Shown here one piece after another: positions 30,978 through 41,032 of a stretch of 64,000 nt of DNA (its first letter is position 1; every line of letters starts with the position of its first letter). The position numbers and the translations under genes are program-made. Origin of the DNA: Alteromonas genovensis (GTDB lineage Bacteria > Pseudomonadota > Gammaproteobacteria > Enterobacterales > Alteromonadaceae); NCBI RefSeq assembly GCF_010500895.1, contig NZ_JAAAWO010000001.1, forward strand, positions 558,001-622,000, written 5' to 3'. The notes under the pieces were generated by a model. The model saw nothing but the letters and a program-made list of their open reading frames with translations. It ran no database searches and was not told the origin of the DNA.

Positions 30978-31799
30978 ATGCGTATCGTCATCACCGGTGG
31001 AGCCACCGGACTGGGCAAAGCACTTGCCACTAAGTGGGCTGAAAAGCATAAAGGGGTAAAAATTTGTATTGCCGACATCAATCAGGCTCGCGGCAATGAG
31101 ACCGTTGAGGCACTTACCTCAATAGGAGCCGACGCCTTTTACGTTACCTGCGATATCACATCTGAAACGAATGTGAATGAACTTGCCAGCACAATAAGCG
31201 CCAAGTGGCAGGGTATAGACTACGTATTTAATAACGCAGGCGTAGCCACCGGCGGCAGCTTACTTGATGAAACGCCAGAGCAATGGCAATGGGTATTCGA
31301 TATTAATATGTTAGGCATGGTGCGAGTGAGTAGGGCGCTGTTGCCCCTGATGCAAACGCAGGGGCACGGTTACTTCGTTAATATTGCCTCGCAGGCCGGA
31401 ATAACGCCAGTCCCTTATATGGGCAGTTACAACGCCATGAAAGCGGCGGTGGTGGCCTTCTCTGAAACAATGAAGTTGGAACTTGCGCCAGATAACATTG
31501 GGGTGAGTGTGGTTTGCCCCAGTTTTTTCAAGACTCATCTTGATGAGTCGATGCGAAGTGCCAACCCTGCATCACATAAAATGCTTAATAAACTTTTCGC
31601 CAAAGCCGACATGAGCAAAGAGGATGTAGCGCAAAGTATTTACCAGCAAGTAAACGCTAAGCAGTTTCTTATTTTGACCCACAAAGAAGGTAAGCGCGCC
31701 TTTTTGTTGAAAAAGCTGTTGTCATCAAAACGTTATTTAAAAATGATGCTGTCGCAAACAAAGACCATGAAGCAAGTGATGGACAAGCGAGACAGCTAA
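30978..31799 (+). CDS. Short-chain dehydrogenase/reductase
   Basis: A 273-residue NAD(P)-dependent oxidoreductase with the glycine-rich TGGATGLGKALA near the N-terminus, NNAGVATGG, and the catalytic Ser...YNAMK (YxxxK) near residues 153-157. The C-terminal region is basic, ending LKMMLSQTKTMKQVMDKRDS. The substrate is unknown. It is first of three genes on the same strand; the phosphotransferase follows 60 bases later. The cluster suggests lipid or alcohol metabolism rather than primary carbon flow. Confidence 0.9.
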   Translation: MRIVITGGATGLGKALATKWAEKHKGVKICIADINQARGNETVEALTSIGADAFYVTCDITSETNVNELASTISAKWQGIDYVFNNAGVATGGSLLDETPEQWQWVFDINMLGMVRVSRALLPLMQTQGHGYFVNIASQAGITPVPYMGSYNAMKAAVVAFSETMKLELAPDNIGVSVVCPSFFKTHLDESMRSANPASHKMLNKLFAKADMSKEDVAQSIYQQVNAKQFLILTHKEGKRAFLLKKLLSSKRYLKMMLSQTKTMKQVMDKRDS

Positions 31800-31859
31800 C
31801 GTCCTTTATGCAAAAGCTCGAAAACGGCAAAGCATTAACCTGTGTAAAGCGGAGAAAGA

Positions 31860-32957
31860 ATGAACCAAGGCGTAGTAGATAAAGCACAACAAGTGCGAAG
31901 TGGTGAAGAGCTAAGCGCAGAGACGGTAAATCGTTGGCTCAAAGATAATCTCGATGACACCATAAAAGCCCGTTGTAATGGCTGTGAAACCAAGCCTGCA
32001 ATAACTCAGTATGCAGGTGGAGCGTCTAACTGGACTTACTGCTTAGATTACCCCAATACATCGATGATTTTGCGAAGAGGCCCGGCGGGCACAAAAGCAA
32101 AAGGTGCTCACGATATGGAGCGAGAGTATAAACTTCAGCGAGCGCTGAAACCGGTGTATCGTTATGTGCCAACCATGTACGCCTATTGTGAAGATGAATC
32201 GGTTATTGGTGCCGATTTTTACCTGATGGAAAAGTTTACTGGCATTATACCTCGCAAAAATCTACCTCGAGATTTGAACACAACAAAAGCACAAACGGCT
32301 CAGCTGTGCACCAATGTGCTCGATAGCTTAATAGAGCTTCATAAGGTAGACCATGAGAAAGCCGGTTTATCTCATTTAGGTAAAGGAAAGGGCTATATTG
32401 AGCGACAAATTAGCGGCTGGAGTGAGCGCTACAGCAAAGCGAAAACGTGGAATGTACCCTCAGGTAAAAAGGTAATGCACTGGCTTGAAAGGCACATGCC
32501 TGACAAGGAGCGTATATGTATTACCCACAATGACTTCCGCTTCGACAATGTTGTACTTAACCCAAATAACTACACTGACATTATTGGGGTGCTTGATTGG
32601 GAATTAGCAACCCTGGGAGATCCACTTATGGATTTGGGAAATTCGCTAGCCTATTGGGTTGATGCCGATGATGACTTTTTAGCCCAATCTACTCGTCGTC
32701 AGCCCACACACTTAGAAGGGATGTTTACCCGCAAGCAAGTTGTCGCCTACTACTGCGAGAAGATGGATATTGACGTAGAAGACTTCACGTTTTACGAGGT
32801 GTATGGGCTTTTCCGTTTAGCGGGGATCGCTCAGCAAATTTATTATCGTTACCATCACGGACAAACTAATAACCCAGCGTTTAAGCGTTTTTGGGTATTT
32901 ATTCATTACTTACTGTGGCGCTGCAATAAGGCCATAAAAGCATCAGGAAAAAAATAA
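31860..32957 (+). CDS. Phosphotransferase family protein (APH fold, ACAD10/11-like)
   Basis: A 365-residue kinase-fold protein. The catalytic loop THNDFRFDNVVL and the metal-binding LDWELATLGDPLMDL are intact, as is the N-terminal GGASNWTYCL region. This branch is related to the N-terminal kinase of the acyl-CoA dehydrogenases ACAD10/11, which phosphorylate hydroxyacyl compounds, so a role in 4-hydroxy fatty-acid metabolism is plausible. It should not be read as aminoglycoside resistance. The stop overlaps the next gene's start (TAATG). Confidence 0.88.
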   Translation: MNQGVVDKAQQVRSGEELSAETVNRWLKDNLDDTIKARCNGCETKPAITQYAGGASNWTYCLDYPNTSMILRRGPAGTKAKGAHDMEREYKLQRALKPVYRYVPTMYAYCEDESVIGADFYLMEKFTGIIPRKNLPRDLNTTKAQTAQLCTNVLDSLIELHKVDHEKAGLSHLGKGKGYIERQISGWSERYSKAKTWNVPSGKKVMHWLERHMPDKERICITHNDFRFDNVVLNPNNYTDIIGVLDWELATLGDPLMDLGNSLAYWVDADDDFLAQSTRRQPTHLEGMFTRKQVVAYYCEKMDIDVEDFTFYEVYGLFRLAGIAQQIYYRYHHGQTNNPAFKRFWVFIHYLLWRCNKAIKASGKK

Positions 32958-33709
32958 TGACTATAAGAGAAAATATTCTGATCACCGGGGCAAGCTCTGG
33001 GCTTGGTAAAGGGATGGCCATTGAGTTTGCCAAACAAGGTCGAAACTTAGCGTTGTGCGCTAGGCGCTATGAAAACCTTGAAACGCTAAAAGCAGAATTA
33101 CTCGAACTTAACCCAGATATCAATGTGTTTATTCGTTCTTTAGACGTTAATGATCACGACGCTGTCTTTGAGGTTTTTGATGCGTTTAAACAAGATTTAG
33201 GACGCCTTGACAGAGTTATTGTTAATGCCGGTATGGGGAAGGGAGCATCTGTAGGAACGGGCTATTTTCACGCAAATAAACAAACTGCTACCACCAACTT
33301 TGTGTCAGCGTTAGCACAATGCGAGGCGGCGATGGCGATATTCAGAGCGCAGAACAGTGGACACCTAGTGACGATCTCTTCAATCAGCGCGGTGAGAGGC
33401 TTTAGGCGTGCCATGACCGTGTATGCAGCCACCAAAGCCGGCCTTACATCACTGTCTGAAGGAATACGCATGGATGTGATGAACACGCCGATTAAAGTCA
33501 CCTGTATTCATCCAGGCTTTATTCGCAGTGAAATCAATGAAAAAGTAGAGAAAGTCCCCTTTATGGTTGATACCGATGTGGGTTGCCGGGCAATGGTTAA
33601 GGCGATAGAAAAAGAAGAGGCAAATGCTTTCGTGCCTAGCTGGCCTTGGGCGTTATTGCACTGGGTAATGCGCATTGCACCAGCAAGTACAATAAGAAAA
33701 ATGAGTTAG
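32957..33709 (+). CDS. Short-chain dehydrogenase/reductase
   Basis: A 250-residue SDR with TGASSGLGKGMA for cofactor binding, NAGMGKGA, catalytic Ser in ISSISAVRG and YAATKAG (YxxxK). Its ATG shares one base with the phosphotransferase stop (TAATG), evidence of translational coupling. The C-terminus has a hydrophobic tract (SWPWALLHWVMRIAP), suggesting membrane association. The family resembles enzymes acting on long-chain or sterol-like substrates; the substrate is unknown. A bidirectional terminator shared with rpsT follows. Confidence 0.9.
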   Translation: MTIRENILITGASSGLGKGMAIEFAKQGRNLALCARRYENLETLKAELLELNPDINVFIRSLDVNDHDAVFEVFDAFKQDLGRLDRVIVNAGMGKGASVGTGYFHANKQTATTNFVSALAQCEAAMAIFRAQNSGHLVTISSISAVRGFRRAMTVYAATKAGLTSLSEGIRMDVMNTPIKVTCIHPGFIRSEINEKVEKVPFMVDTDVGCRAMVKAIEKEEANAFVPSWPWALLHWVMRIAPASTIRKMS

Positions 33710-33768
33710 TGGGATAGGGAGCGAGTGCATATAGATGTAAAAAGCAGGTAGACAAAAAATGCAGACAT

Positions 33769-33794
33769 AAAAAAAGCGCCCAAGGGCGCTTTTT
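33769..33794. terminator. Bidirectional terminator shared by the SDR operon and rpsT
   Basis: AGCGCC (33775-33780) and GGCGCT (33785-33790) around a CAAG loop, with an A run on one side and a T run on the other, so it can stop transcription from both strands. Confidence 0.92.
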
Positions 33795-33812
33795 AATTGC
33801 TAATCGTATAGA

Positions 33813-34076
33813 TTAACCTAGTGCTTTAATTTGCGCAGCTAGGCGACTCTTGTGACGAGCAGCTTTATTTTTGTGAATCAAGCCTTTAGTAGCCATTCTG
33901 TCAAGTACTGGAGTAGCAGCAGATAATGCAGCTTGTGCACCTTCTTTATCGCCATTAGCGATAGCAGCAACTACTTTTTTGATGCTTGTACGAGTCATTG
34001 AACGACGGCTAGCGTTGTGCTGACGACGCTTTTCGGCTTGGATTGCACGTTTCTTAGCAGACTTAATGTTAGCCAA
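33813..34076 (-). CDS. rpsT: 30S ribosomal protein S20
   Basis: S20 binds 16S rRNA early in small-subunit assembly. The 87-residue product ([20 protein letters not shown] start) has the E. coli length and is highly basic. The initiation codon is TTG at 34076, preceded by GGGAGT at 7 bases; E. coli rpsT also uses UUG, which is tied to autoregulation by free S20. The longer frame to 34133 would start upstream of the ribosome site and include unlike residues. Convergent with the SDR operon. Confidence 0.97.
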   Translation of the reverse strand: MANIKSAKKRAIQAEKRRQHNASRRSMTRTSIKKVVAAIANGDKEGAQAALSAATPVLDRMATKGLIHKNKAARHKSRLAAQIKALG

Positions 34077-34119
34077 GGTGTAACTCCCAAATAAATTCAT
34101 GTCAAAAACGAGGGTGCGG

Positions 34120-34148
34120 ATTGTGCCTACCAATCGCTAAATTGTCAA
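34120..34148 (-). promoter_or_regulatory. Proximal promoter for rpsT
   Basis: On the minus strand a perfect TTGACA lies 17 bases from CACAAT, followed by the GC-rich discriminator CCGCACCC, about 40 bases before the start codon. Confidence 0.7.
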
Positions 34149-34292
34149 ACGATTTAACGATGTAAATCGATGGCTATTTTGAAAGCACAATCTATTAAAC
34201 ACAGTCTCTGCTAAATACAGTAAATGTGCTCAACACGTTGCGCATTCATCGCGAAAGCTATGCCTAAACATTGCATCCCATAACGGGCGCGG

Positions 34293-34301
34293 ATTATAGC
34301 A
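34293..34301 (-). promoter_or_regulatory. Distal extended -10 promoter for rpsT
   Basis: On the minus strand TGCTATAAT (an extended -10) is followed by CCGCGCCCG, about 210 bases before rpsT. The -35 is poor. A two-promoter arrangement is also found in E. coli rpsT. The rest of the gap to murJ shows no other feature. Confidence 0.5.
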
Positions 34302-34412
34302 ATAAAATACCTAGAAATGCACAACTATTTTGAATAAATCATTTCACCTGCTAGCGCCTTTGGTTATCATGATCCGCTCACTCCCCTTCGTTTACTCTAT
34401 CGGAAAGCACAC

Positions 34413-35972
34413 GTGTCACGGAAGTTAATCAAATCAGGCTTAATAGTCAGTGTAATGACCCTAGTTTCACGGGTTTTAGGTCTTGTACGAGACGTTGTCG
34501 TTGCTAAGCTAATGGGTGATGGGGCAGCCGCCGATGTATTTTTCTTTGCCAATAAAATTCCCAATTTTCTACGACGACTTTTTGCTGAAGGCGCATTTGC
34601 TCAAGCGTTCATCCCCGTGCTTACAGAAGTTCACAATAATGATGATAAGAAAGAACTACGAGAATTTGTCGCAAAAGTAAGCGGTACCCTTGGTGGAATT
34701 GTTTTTATTGTCTCTATTGTGGGCATTGTTGCATCGCCGGTACTTGCTGCATTATTTGGCACCGGCTGGTTTGTTGCTTGGCTACAGGGTGATGAGGCGG
34801 GGGATAAATTTGAACTTGCTTCAACCATGCTCAAAATTACTTTCCCATACCTCGCCTTCATTTCATTAACGGGGCTTTCTGGCGCCATTTTAAATACATT
34901 AAATAAGTTTGCAGTTGCTGCGTTTACCCCCGTGCTGCTCAATGTATGTATTATCGCCTGCGCCATATACCTATCGCCCAGTATGTCACAACCCGCTTTT
35001 GCTCTTGCGTGGGGCGTATTTATTGGTGGCATAGTACAGTTTCTTTTTCAGCTGCCGTTTTTATTTAGAGCAGGCCTATTGGTAAAACCCAAATGGGGCT
35101 GGCACGACGAGAACGTGGTTAAAGTACGCACTCTGATGATCCCCGCATTATTCGGCGTGTCGGTTGGGCAAATTAATTTATTGTTCGATACCTTTATCGC
35201 CAGCTTTTTAGTGACCGGTTCCATCAGCTGGTTATATTATTCCGACAGATTACTCGAGTTCCCACTGGGTTTATTCGGAATCGCTATTGCCACTGTCATT
35301 CTGCCCACGCTATCTCGAAATCACGTCACCAATAACCCAAAAGCATTCGCCGCGAATATTGATTGGGCGTTTAGAATGGTGTGTTTGTTAGGCATACCCG
35401 CGGCGGTAGGCCTGGGTACGATGGCACGTCCTATACTGACCGTGATTTTTCAGCGGGGCGCATTTACCGCAGAAACCGCTATTATGGCCTCTTATTCTCT
35501 CACCGCTTACTCTTTTGGCTTAATAAGCTTTATGTTGGTGAAGGTGCTGGCCCCGGGATTTTACTCCCGCCAAGATACAAAAACGCCCGTTAGGTTTGGT
35601 ATATGGTGCATGATTGCCAATATGGTGTTTAATCTCATTTTTGCCATTCCATTTGGGTATGTCGGATTAGCTATTGCAACGAGTATGTCAGCCACGCTGA
35701 ATGCAGCGCTTCTGTACATTACATTGCGGAAGCAAGGTGTGTTCGAGTTAAGTAGAACTTCGCTACTGTTTATTGCCCGTGTTGTGATAGCAAGCACCGT
35801 TATGGGAGCGTTAATTTATTATCGCGACCGTGGACTCGCTTTCTTCGACCTAGCCCTCTCTGAGCAAATGATAGACGTGGGGCTAACCATTTTGTTATCC
35901 GTAGGTGGCTTCCTTACTACCATGGTGCTTTTGGGAATGAGACCTCGGCATTTTCGAAGTGGTGGCGAATAG
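34413..35972 (+). CDS. murJ: Lipid II flippase MurJ
   Basis: MurJ moves lipid-linked peptidoglycan precursor across the inner membrane. The 519-residue MOP-superfamily protein has about 14 hydrophobic segments and the N-terminal signature VSRVLGLVRDVVVAKLMG, DVFFFANKIPNFLRRLFAEGAF, including conserved charged residues of the central cavity. The start is a GTG with GGAAAG 6 bases upstream. It is oriented away from rpsT and followed by ribF on the same strand after about 165 bases, the usual gammaproteobacterial order. Confidence 0.97.
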   Translation: MSRKLIKSGLIVSVMTLVSRVLGLVRDVVVAKLMGDGAAADVFFFANKIPNFLRRLFAEGAFAQAFIPVLTEVHNNDDKKELREFVAKVSGTLGGIVFIVSIVGIVASPVLAALFGTGWFVAWLQGDEAGDKFELASTMLKITFPYLAFISLTGLSGAILNTLNKFAVAAFTPVLLNVCIIACAIYLSPSMSQPAFALAWGVFIGGIVQFLFQLPFLFRAGLLVKPKWGWHDENVVKVRTLMIPALFGVSVGQINLLFDTFIASFLVTGSISWLYYSDRLLEFPLGLFGIAIATVILPTLSRNHVTNNPKAFAANIDWAFRMVCLLGIPAAVGLGTMARPILTVIFQRGAFTAETAIMASYSLTAYSFGLISFMLVKVLAPGFYSRQDTKTPVRFGIWCMIANMVFNLIFAIPFGYVGLAIATSMSATLNAALLYITLRKQGVFELSRTSLLFIARVVIASTVMGALIYYRDRGLAFFDLALSEQMIDVGLTILLSVGGFLTTMVLLGMRPRHFRSGGE

Positions 35973-36138
35973 ATAGCTGGTATAAGGGCAAGAATCGTGA
36001 AAATTGAGCCCGTCGGTATGGGAATTTGCATGATTGCTGGAACGCTTGTCTGATTGGGACGGCGCTTGGTAATTCGGGCGGGGTCAGCTATAATCGCGAG
36101 CTTTGAATTTCTAGCAGTTAAAAAGGTAGTGGTTAACA

Positions 36139-37059
36139 GTGGAATTTATCCGCGGGCTAAATAATGTAAAACCTCACCATAAGGGGTGTATTCTCACCAT
36201 TGGCAAGTTTGATGGCGTACATAGAGGTCATCAGGCAGTACTCGCTAATGTGATGGAGAAAGCGAGCTCGCTGTCGTTGCCCGCCACTGTGATGGTTTTT
36301 GAACCGCAGCCAGAGGAAGTTTTCACGCCAGAAAAGGCACCCGCGCGTATCAGCCCACTTCGGGAAAAGTACGAATTGCTAAGCCAGCAGGGCGTAGACA
36401 GGCTGCTTGCCGTGCGCTTTAACGCTCAATTTGCAAAACAAAGCGCAGATACCTTTGTCCACGATTTGTTAGTTGATAAGTTGGGCGTTAAATTTCTTGT
36501 TGTAGGTGATGATTTTCGCTTCGGTTTTGGCCGCAAAGGTGACTTCACCATGCTAGAGGCTGCCGGGCGCCGTTACGGCTTTGATGTGGTTAGTACCCAA
36601 AGCTTTACTATGCATGCCCACCGCATAAGCTCTACTGCCGTGAGAGATGCACTGGCGCAAAGCGACTTTGGCCTAGCAACAGAAATGCTAGGTCGTCCGT
36701 TTGCTATTCACGGGCGAGTTGTTCACGGCGAAAAGAAAGGCCGGACCATAGGTTTCCCTACGGCTAATGTCATGCTTAAGCGTTTTAAAACACCTATTCA
36801 CGGCGTGTTTGCGGTGCGGGTAGACATAGACGGTGAACACTACAATGGGGTTGCAAATGTGGGTACCAGACCCACATTGAATGGGGTTAGAAACCAGTTA
36901 GAAGTACATATTTTCGATTTGTCGGCAGACTTATACGGTAAGCCTATCACCGTGCTGCCTATGGCAAAAATACGAGATGAAATTAAGTTTGCTTCTTTTG
37001 AAGCATTAAAAGATCAAATACAGGCAGACGCCGCCCAGGCACGCCTGTTGTTAGCATAG
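36139..37059 (+). CDS. ribF: Bifunctional riboflavin kinase / FAD synthetase
   Basis: RibF converts riboflavin to FMN and then FAD. The 306-residue protein has an N-terminal adenylyltransferase domain (GKFDGVHRGHQAVL near residue 22, and GDDFRFGFGRKGD) and a C-terminal kinase domain beginning near residue 185 with GRTIGFPTANV and the downstream FAVRVDIDGEHYNGVANVG. The start is GTG (EFIRGLNNV), with AAAAGG about 12 bases upstream. It precedes ileS and lspA as usual. Confidence 0.96.
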   Translation: MEFIRGLNNVKPHHKGCILTIGKFDGVHRGHQAVLANVMEKASSLSLPATVMVFEPQPEEVFTPEKAPARISPLREKYELLSQQGVDRLLAVRFNAQFAKQSADTFVHDLLVDKLGVKFLVVGDDFRFGFGRKGDFTMLEAAGRRYGFDVVSTQSFTMHAHRISSTAVRDALAQSDFGLATEMLGRPFAIHGRVVHGEKKGRTIGFPTANVMLKRFKTPIHGVFAVRVDIDGEHYNGVANVGTRPTLNGVRNQLEVHIFDLSADLYGKPITVLPMAKIRDEIKFASFEALKDQIQADAAQARLLLA

Positions 37060-37187
37060 TTAATCGTGATAAAGTCGCAGCGCGCATTTAAATGCAACTA
37101 AATATAAATGCAGCGGCATCATATAACCCCTTCGCAGTGTCATAACGACATTGGATGAAACTTAAGGTAACCGGATAAAACAATTTT

Positions 37188-40007
37188 ATGAGTGATTACA
37201 AAGCCACATTGAACCTTCCAGAAACTGCGTTTCCTATGCGTGGTAACCTTGCTCAGCGCGAGCCAAAGATGCTTAAAGACTGGCAGGAAAAAGGGGTATA
37301 TACCAAGATCCGCGAAGCTAAAAAAGGTAAAAAGCCTTTTATTCTTCACGACGGCCCTCCTTATGCGAACGGCAACATTCATATTGGACACGCGGTTAAC
37401 AAAATTCTCAAAGACATTATTGTTAAGTCAAAAAACCTGTCTGACTTTGACTCTCCTTACGTTCCGGGGTGGGATTGTCATGGTTTACCTATTGAGCTTA
37501 TGGTTGAGAAAAAAGTAGGAAAGCCAGGTAAAAAGGTCACCGCTGCTGAGTTTCGTCAAAAATGTCGCGACTATGCGCAAAAACAAATAGACGGTCAAAT
37601 GGCTGATTTTAAGCGTTTGGGCGTATTCGGTGAATGGAATAATCCTTATAAAACAATGGATTTTTCTTCTGAAGCCGACATTATCCGAGCGTTAAGTAAA
37701 ATTGTAGATTCAGGGCACCTTGAAAAAGGGTTTAAACCTGTTCATTGGTGTACAGACTGTGGCTCGGCCTTGGCTGAAGCAGAAGTTGAATACCAAGATA
37801 AAGTATCGCCAGCTATCGACGTGAAATTTCCGGTTGCAGATTCAGCAGCCATTGCGTCGGCATTTGGCGTAGAAGAAAGCGAACTGCTTGCTCACAATAC
37901 TGGGGTCGTTATTTGGACCACCACACCGTGGACATTGCCTGCAAACCGCGCGATAAGCTTACACCCAGAATTTACTTATACCATTGTTGAAGTTCAACCT
38001 TCAAACGATTGGTATGTGGTCGCTCAAGACTTGCTTGAAAGCTGCATGACTCGCTACGGTGTGGACGAATTCCGCGAAGTAGCAACATGTACCGGTGTTG
38101 CGCTAGATAAGCTGAAGGTTAATCATCCGTTTTTAGATATTAAAATACCACTTATTCTTGGCGACCACGTGACCACTGAGTCAGGTACGGGTTGTGTACA
38201 TACCGCGCCTGCTCATGGTGTTGACGATTTCAACGTAGGCAAGCAATACGATATTGAGGTGTATAACCCAGTAGGTAATAACGGTGTTTATCTTGAAAAT
38301 ACGCCGTTATTTGCAGGTCAGTTCGTGTTTAAAGCGAACCAATCCATTATCGACACTGTTCAAGAAAAGGGAAACCTTGTTTTGAACGTGAAATACGAGC
38401 ACAGCTATCCACATTGCTGGCGTCATAAAACGCCAATTATTTTCCGAGCAACGCCGCAGTGGTTTATCAGCATGGATAATAAAGGGTTGCGCAGCGAGTC
38501 GTTAGAGCAAATTAAGCAAACCAAATGGATCCCTGAGTGGGGCCAAAACCGCATTGAAAAAATGGTGGAAGGGCGTCCTGACTGGTGTATCTCTCGACAG
38601 CGCACGTGGGGTGTTCCTATTCCACTTTACGTTCACAAACTCACTGGTGAAGTACATCCTCAGTCTTCCTCTCTCATGGAAAAGGTTGCATTAGAAGTAG
38701 AGAAAAAAGGTATTCAAGCCTGGTGGGACATCGACGATGCACAGCTTTTAGGCAGCGATGCGGATAGCTACGATAAAGTGACTGACACATTAGACGTATG
38801 GTTCGACTCTGGTGTTACCCATTACTTTGTAGTTGACCGTCGAGAAGACCTTCCTGCAAGTGCTGACCTTTATCTAGAAGGTTCAGATCAGCATCGCGGT
38901 TGGTTCATGTCGTCTCTCATATCGTCAACTGCAATGCACGGTCACGCGCCGTACAAAGAAGTACTCACTCACGGATTTACCGTTGATGCCCACGGTAAGA
39001 AGATGTCTAAGTCTGTGGGTAATGTGGTTGCACCCCAAGAAGTGACTAATAAGCTAGGCGCGGATATTCTGCGTTTATGGGTAGCGTCTACAGACTATCG
39101 CGGTGAGATTGCAGTTTCCGATGAAATTTTAAAACGCGCAGCAGATTCTTATCGTCGAGTTAGAAACACGGCTCGTTTCCTACTAGCAAACCTCAACGGA
39201 TTTAATGTTGAAGATGCGGTAGCAGAAGAGGAAATGGTGGCGTTAGACCGCTGGATTGTTGCCCGTGCTAAAGCATTGCAAGACGAACTTTTCGAAGCGT
39301 ATGAAAAGTATGACCTGCTTGTGGTAACACAAAAAATCATCCATTTCTGCTCGATTGAGCTTGGCTCGTTCTACCTTGATGTTATTAAAGACCGTCAATA
39401 TACCGCTAAATCAGACGGTATAGCACGACGCTCTTGCCAAACTGCCATGTACCATATCATTGAAGCGTTAGTTCGCTGGATTGGTCCCATCACCAGTTTT
39501 ACAGCCCAAGAAATTTGGGAAGCACTGCCTGGCGAACGTAGTGAATTCGTATTCACTGAAACATGGTACGAAGGCTTTAACGGCTTCACACAAAGCGACA
39601 CCTTTAATGATGAGCTTTGGCATAGCGTTATTAGCGTGAAAGACGCCGCTAACCAAGCAATGGAAAAAGCCCGAAAAGAAGGTCAGCTAGGAGGCTCGTT
39701 GGAGGCAAGCATCAGTCTTTATGCCACAGAGTCTTTATACAATGCGCTTTCAAGCTTCGACAATGAGCTTCGTTTCGTTCTGATCACCTCAGGTGTGTCA
39801 CTGACCCTTGTTGACAGTAAGCCTGCTGACGCGCAAGAAACCGATGTTGATGGTTTGTGGTTGAGCGTCAGTAAAGCGAAAGGCGAAAAATGCGTGCGCT
39901 GTTGGCATCACTTAGAAGATGTTGGTACTCATGCTGGCCACGAAGAGCTGTGTGGACGTTGTGTAACCAACATTGATGGCGAAGGGGAAATTCGTCAATA
40001 TGCCTAA
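37188..40007 (+). CDS. ileS: Isoleucyl-tRNA synthetase
   Basis: A 939-residue class I synthetase that charges tRNA-Ile and edits misactivated valine. It has the HIGH motif within [16 protein letters not shown] (about 58-73), the connective editing domain with [14 protein letters not shown] and [20 protein letters not shown] in [11 protein letters not shown] (about 604), and a C-terminal zinc finger (CVRCWHH...CGRC). Length equals E. coli IleS. lspA starts before its stop codon, so the two are translationally linked. Confidence 0.99.
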   Translation: MSDYKATLNLPETAFPMRGNLAQREPKMLKDWQEKGVYTKIREAKKGKKPFILHDGPPYANGNIHIGHAVNKILKDIIVKSKNLSDFDSPYVPGWDCHGLPIELMVEKKVGKPGKKVTAAEFRQKCRDYAQKQIDGQMADFKRLGVFGEWNNPYKTMDFSSEADIIRALSKIVDSGHLEKGFKPVHWCTDCGSALAEAEVEYQDKVSPAIDVKFPVADSAAIASAFGVEESELLAHNTGVVIWTTTPWTLPANRAISLHPEFTYTIVEVQPSNDWYVVAQDLLESCMTRYGVDEFREVATCTGVALDKLKVNHPFLDIKIPLILGDHVTTESGTGCVHTAPAHGVDDFNVGKQYDIEVYNPVGNNGVYLENTPLFAGQFVFKANQSIIDTVQEKGNLVLNVKYEHSYPHCWRHKTPIIFRATPQWFISMDNKGLRSESLEQIKQTKWIPEWGQNRIEKMVEGRPDWCISRQRTWGVPIPLYVHKLTGEVHPQSSSLMEKVALEVEKKGIQAWWDIDDAQLLGSDADSYDKVTDTLDVWFDSGVTHYFVVDRREDLPASADLYLEGSDQHRGWFMSSLISSTAMHGHAPYKEVLTHGFTVDAHGKKMSKSVGNVVAPQEVTNKLGADILRLWVASTDYRGEIAVSDEILKRAADSYRRVRNTARFLLANLNGFNVEDAVAEEEMVALDRWIVARAKALQDELFEAYEKYDLLVVTQKIIHFCSIELGSFYLDVIKDRQYTAKSDGIARRSCQTAMYHIIEALVRWIGPITSFTAQEIWEALPGERSEFVFTETWYEGFNGFTQSDTFNDELWHSVISVKDAANQAMEKARKEGQLGGSLEASISLYATESLYNALSSFDNELRFVLITSGVSLTLVDSKPADAQETDVDGLWLSVSKAKGEKCVRCWHHLEDVGTHAGHEELCGRCVTNIDGEGEIRQYA

Positions 40008-40551
40008 TTCCAACGTGTCAGGTAATAGGCTCTTTAGTCAAACTGGTCTGCGTTTTTTATGGATAAGTGTGGTGGCATTTGTTCTTGACCAATGGAGCAA
40101 GTACGCGGTGTTAGATTCGATGAACTTGTATCAATCGATAGAAGTTCTTCCGTTTTTTAACCTGACTTATGTACATAACTACGGCGCAGCATTTAGCTTT
40201 TTGAGCAATGCCGGTGGATGGCAGCGTTGGTTCTTTACCGCTATCGCCATCGGTATCAGTGCGGTAATCTTGTGGTGGCTTAAACAGTCGCCACGGTCAC
40301 AAAAGCTTTTACCAGTGGCTTTTGCGTTTATTCTTGGTGGTGCACTTGGTAACGTCTACGACCGTTTAGTGCATGGTTATGTCATCGATTTTCTTGATTT
40401 CTACGTAAACAATTGGCACTGGCCTGCGTTCAATATTGCCGATAGTGCAATTTTTATTGGAGCAGGTTTATTGATTGTAGATATGTTTAAGAACGGTGAT
40501 AAACATACAGACAAACCACAGGCTGATAGCAGCAAAACTTCACAGCAGTAA
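40000..40551 (+). CDS. lspA: Lipoprotein signal peptidase (signal peptidase II)
   Basis: LspA is the inner-membrane aspartyl protease that cleaves prolipoprotein signal peptides after lipidation. The 183-residue protein has four hydrophobic helices and the conserved motifs [39 protein letters not shown] (first catalytic Asp in this region) and [11 protein letters not shown] (second Asp). The ATG at 40000 overlaps the ileS end by 8 bases and has GAAGGGGA upstream. An in-frame codon at 39973 inside ileS is less likely. Confidence 0.97.
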   Translation: MPNSNVSGNRLFSQTGLRFLWISVVAFVLDQWSKYAVLDSMNLYQSIEVLPFFNLTYVHNYGAAFSFLSNAGGWQRWFFTAIAIGISAVILWWLKQSPRSQKLLPVAFAFILGGALGNVYDRLVHGYVIDFLDFYVNNWHWPAFNIADSAIFIGAGLLIVDMFKNGDKHTDKPQADSSKTSQQ

Positions 40552-40562
40552 TCGGAATAGAT

Positions 40563-41030
40563 ATGACAGACTCATTAGTAATAGGTAATGACAGCGAAGT
40601 TATCCTTCACTTCGACTTGAAGTTAGAAGATGGCTCTGCGGCGGACAGTACCCGGGTTAATAATAAGCCGGCGAAAATGGTAATGGGTGATGGAAGCCTT
40701 ACTCCTAATTTTGAAGCCTGTCTTTTAGGTTTGAAAAAAGGCGATAAGAAAGCGTTCACACTAGAAGCGAACGATGCATTTGGCGAGCCTAACCCAAACA
40801 ATATGCACTACATGGACAGAAGCCGCTTCGGCTCAGATCTGAGCATCGAGGAAGGCATGATCTTGGCCTTCGCTCAGCCAGATGGCTCGGAAATTCCAGG
40901 TATAATCAGAAGTGTCGCGGGAGATTCTGTAACGGTTGACTTTAACCATCCGCTTGCAGGACAAACCGTTGTATTCGATGTCGAGATTGTTGATGTTAAA
41001 TCTGGAGCTAGCGCTCAAGGCGAGAAATAA
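40563..41030 (+). CDS. fkpB: FKBP-type peptidyl-prolyl isomerase, FkpB/SlpA family
   Basis: A 155-residue SlyD-like isomerase with an FKBP domain split by an insert-in-flap chaperone domain. Recognisable elements are [40 protein letters not shown] and [20 protein letters not shown]. It lacks the histidine-rich metal tail of SlyD, as expected for FkpB. It sits 11 bases after lspA and 2 bases before ispH, the conserved lspA-fkpB-ispH order, and is probably cotranscribed with both. Confidence 0.95.
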   Translation: MTDSLVIGNDSEVILHFDLKLEDGSAADSTRVNNKPAKMVMGDGSLTPNFEACLLGLKKGDKKAFTLEANDAFGEPNPNNMHYMDRSRFGSDLSIEEGMILAFAQPDGSEIPGIIRSVAGDSVTVDFNHPLAGQTVVFDVEIVDVKSGASAQGEK

Positions 41031-41032
41031 CT

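Noticed and set aside
31860-32957. Aminoglycoside-resistance gene
   Set aside because: The APH fold motifs are those of the ACAD10/11-like metabolic group, and it is embedded in an operon with dehydrogenases.
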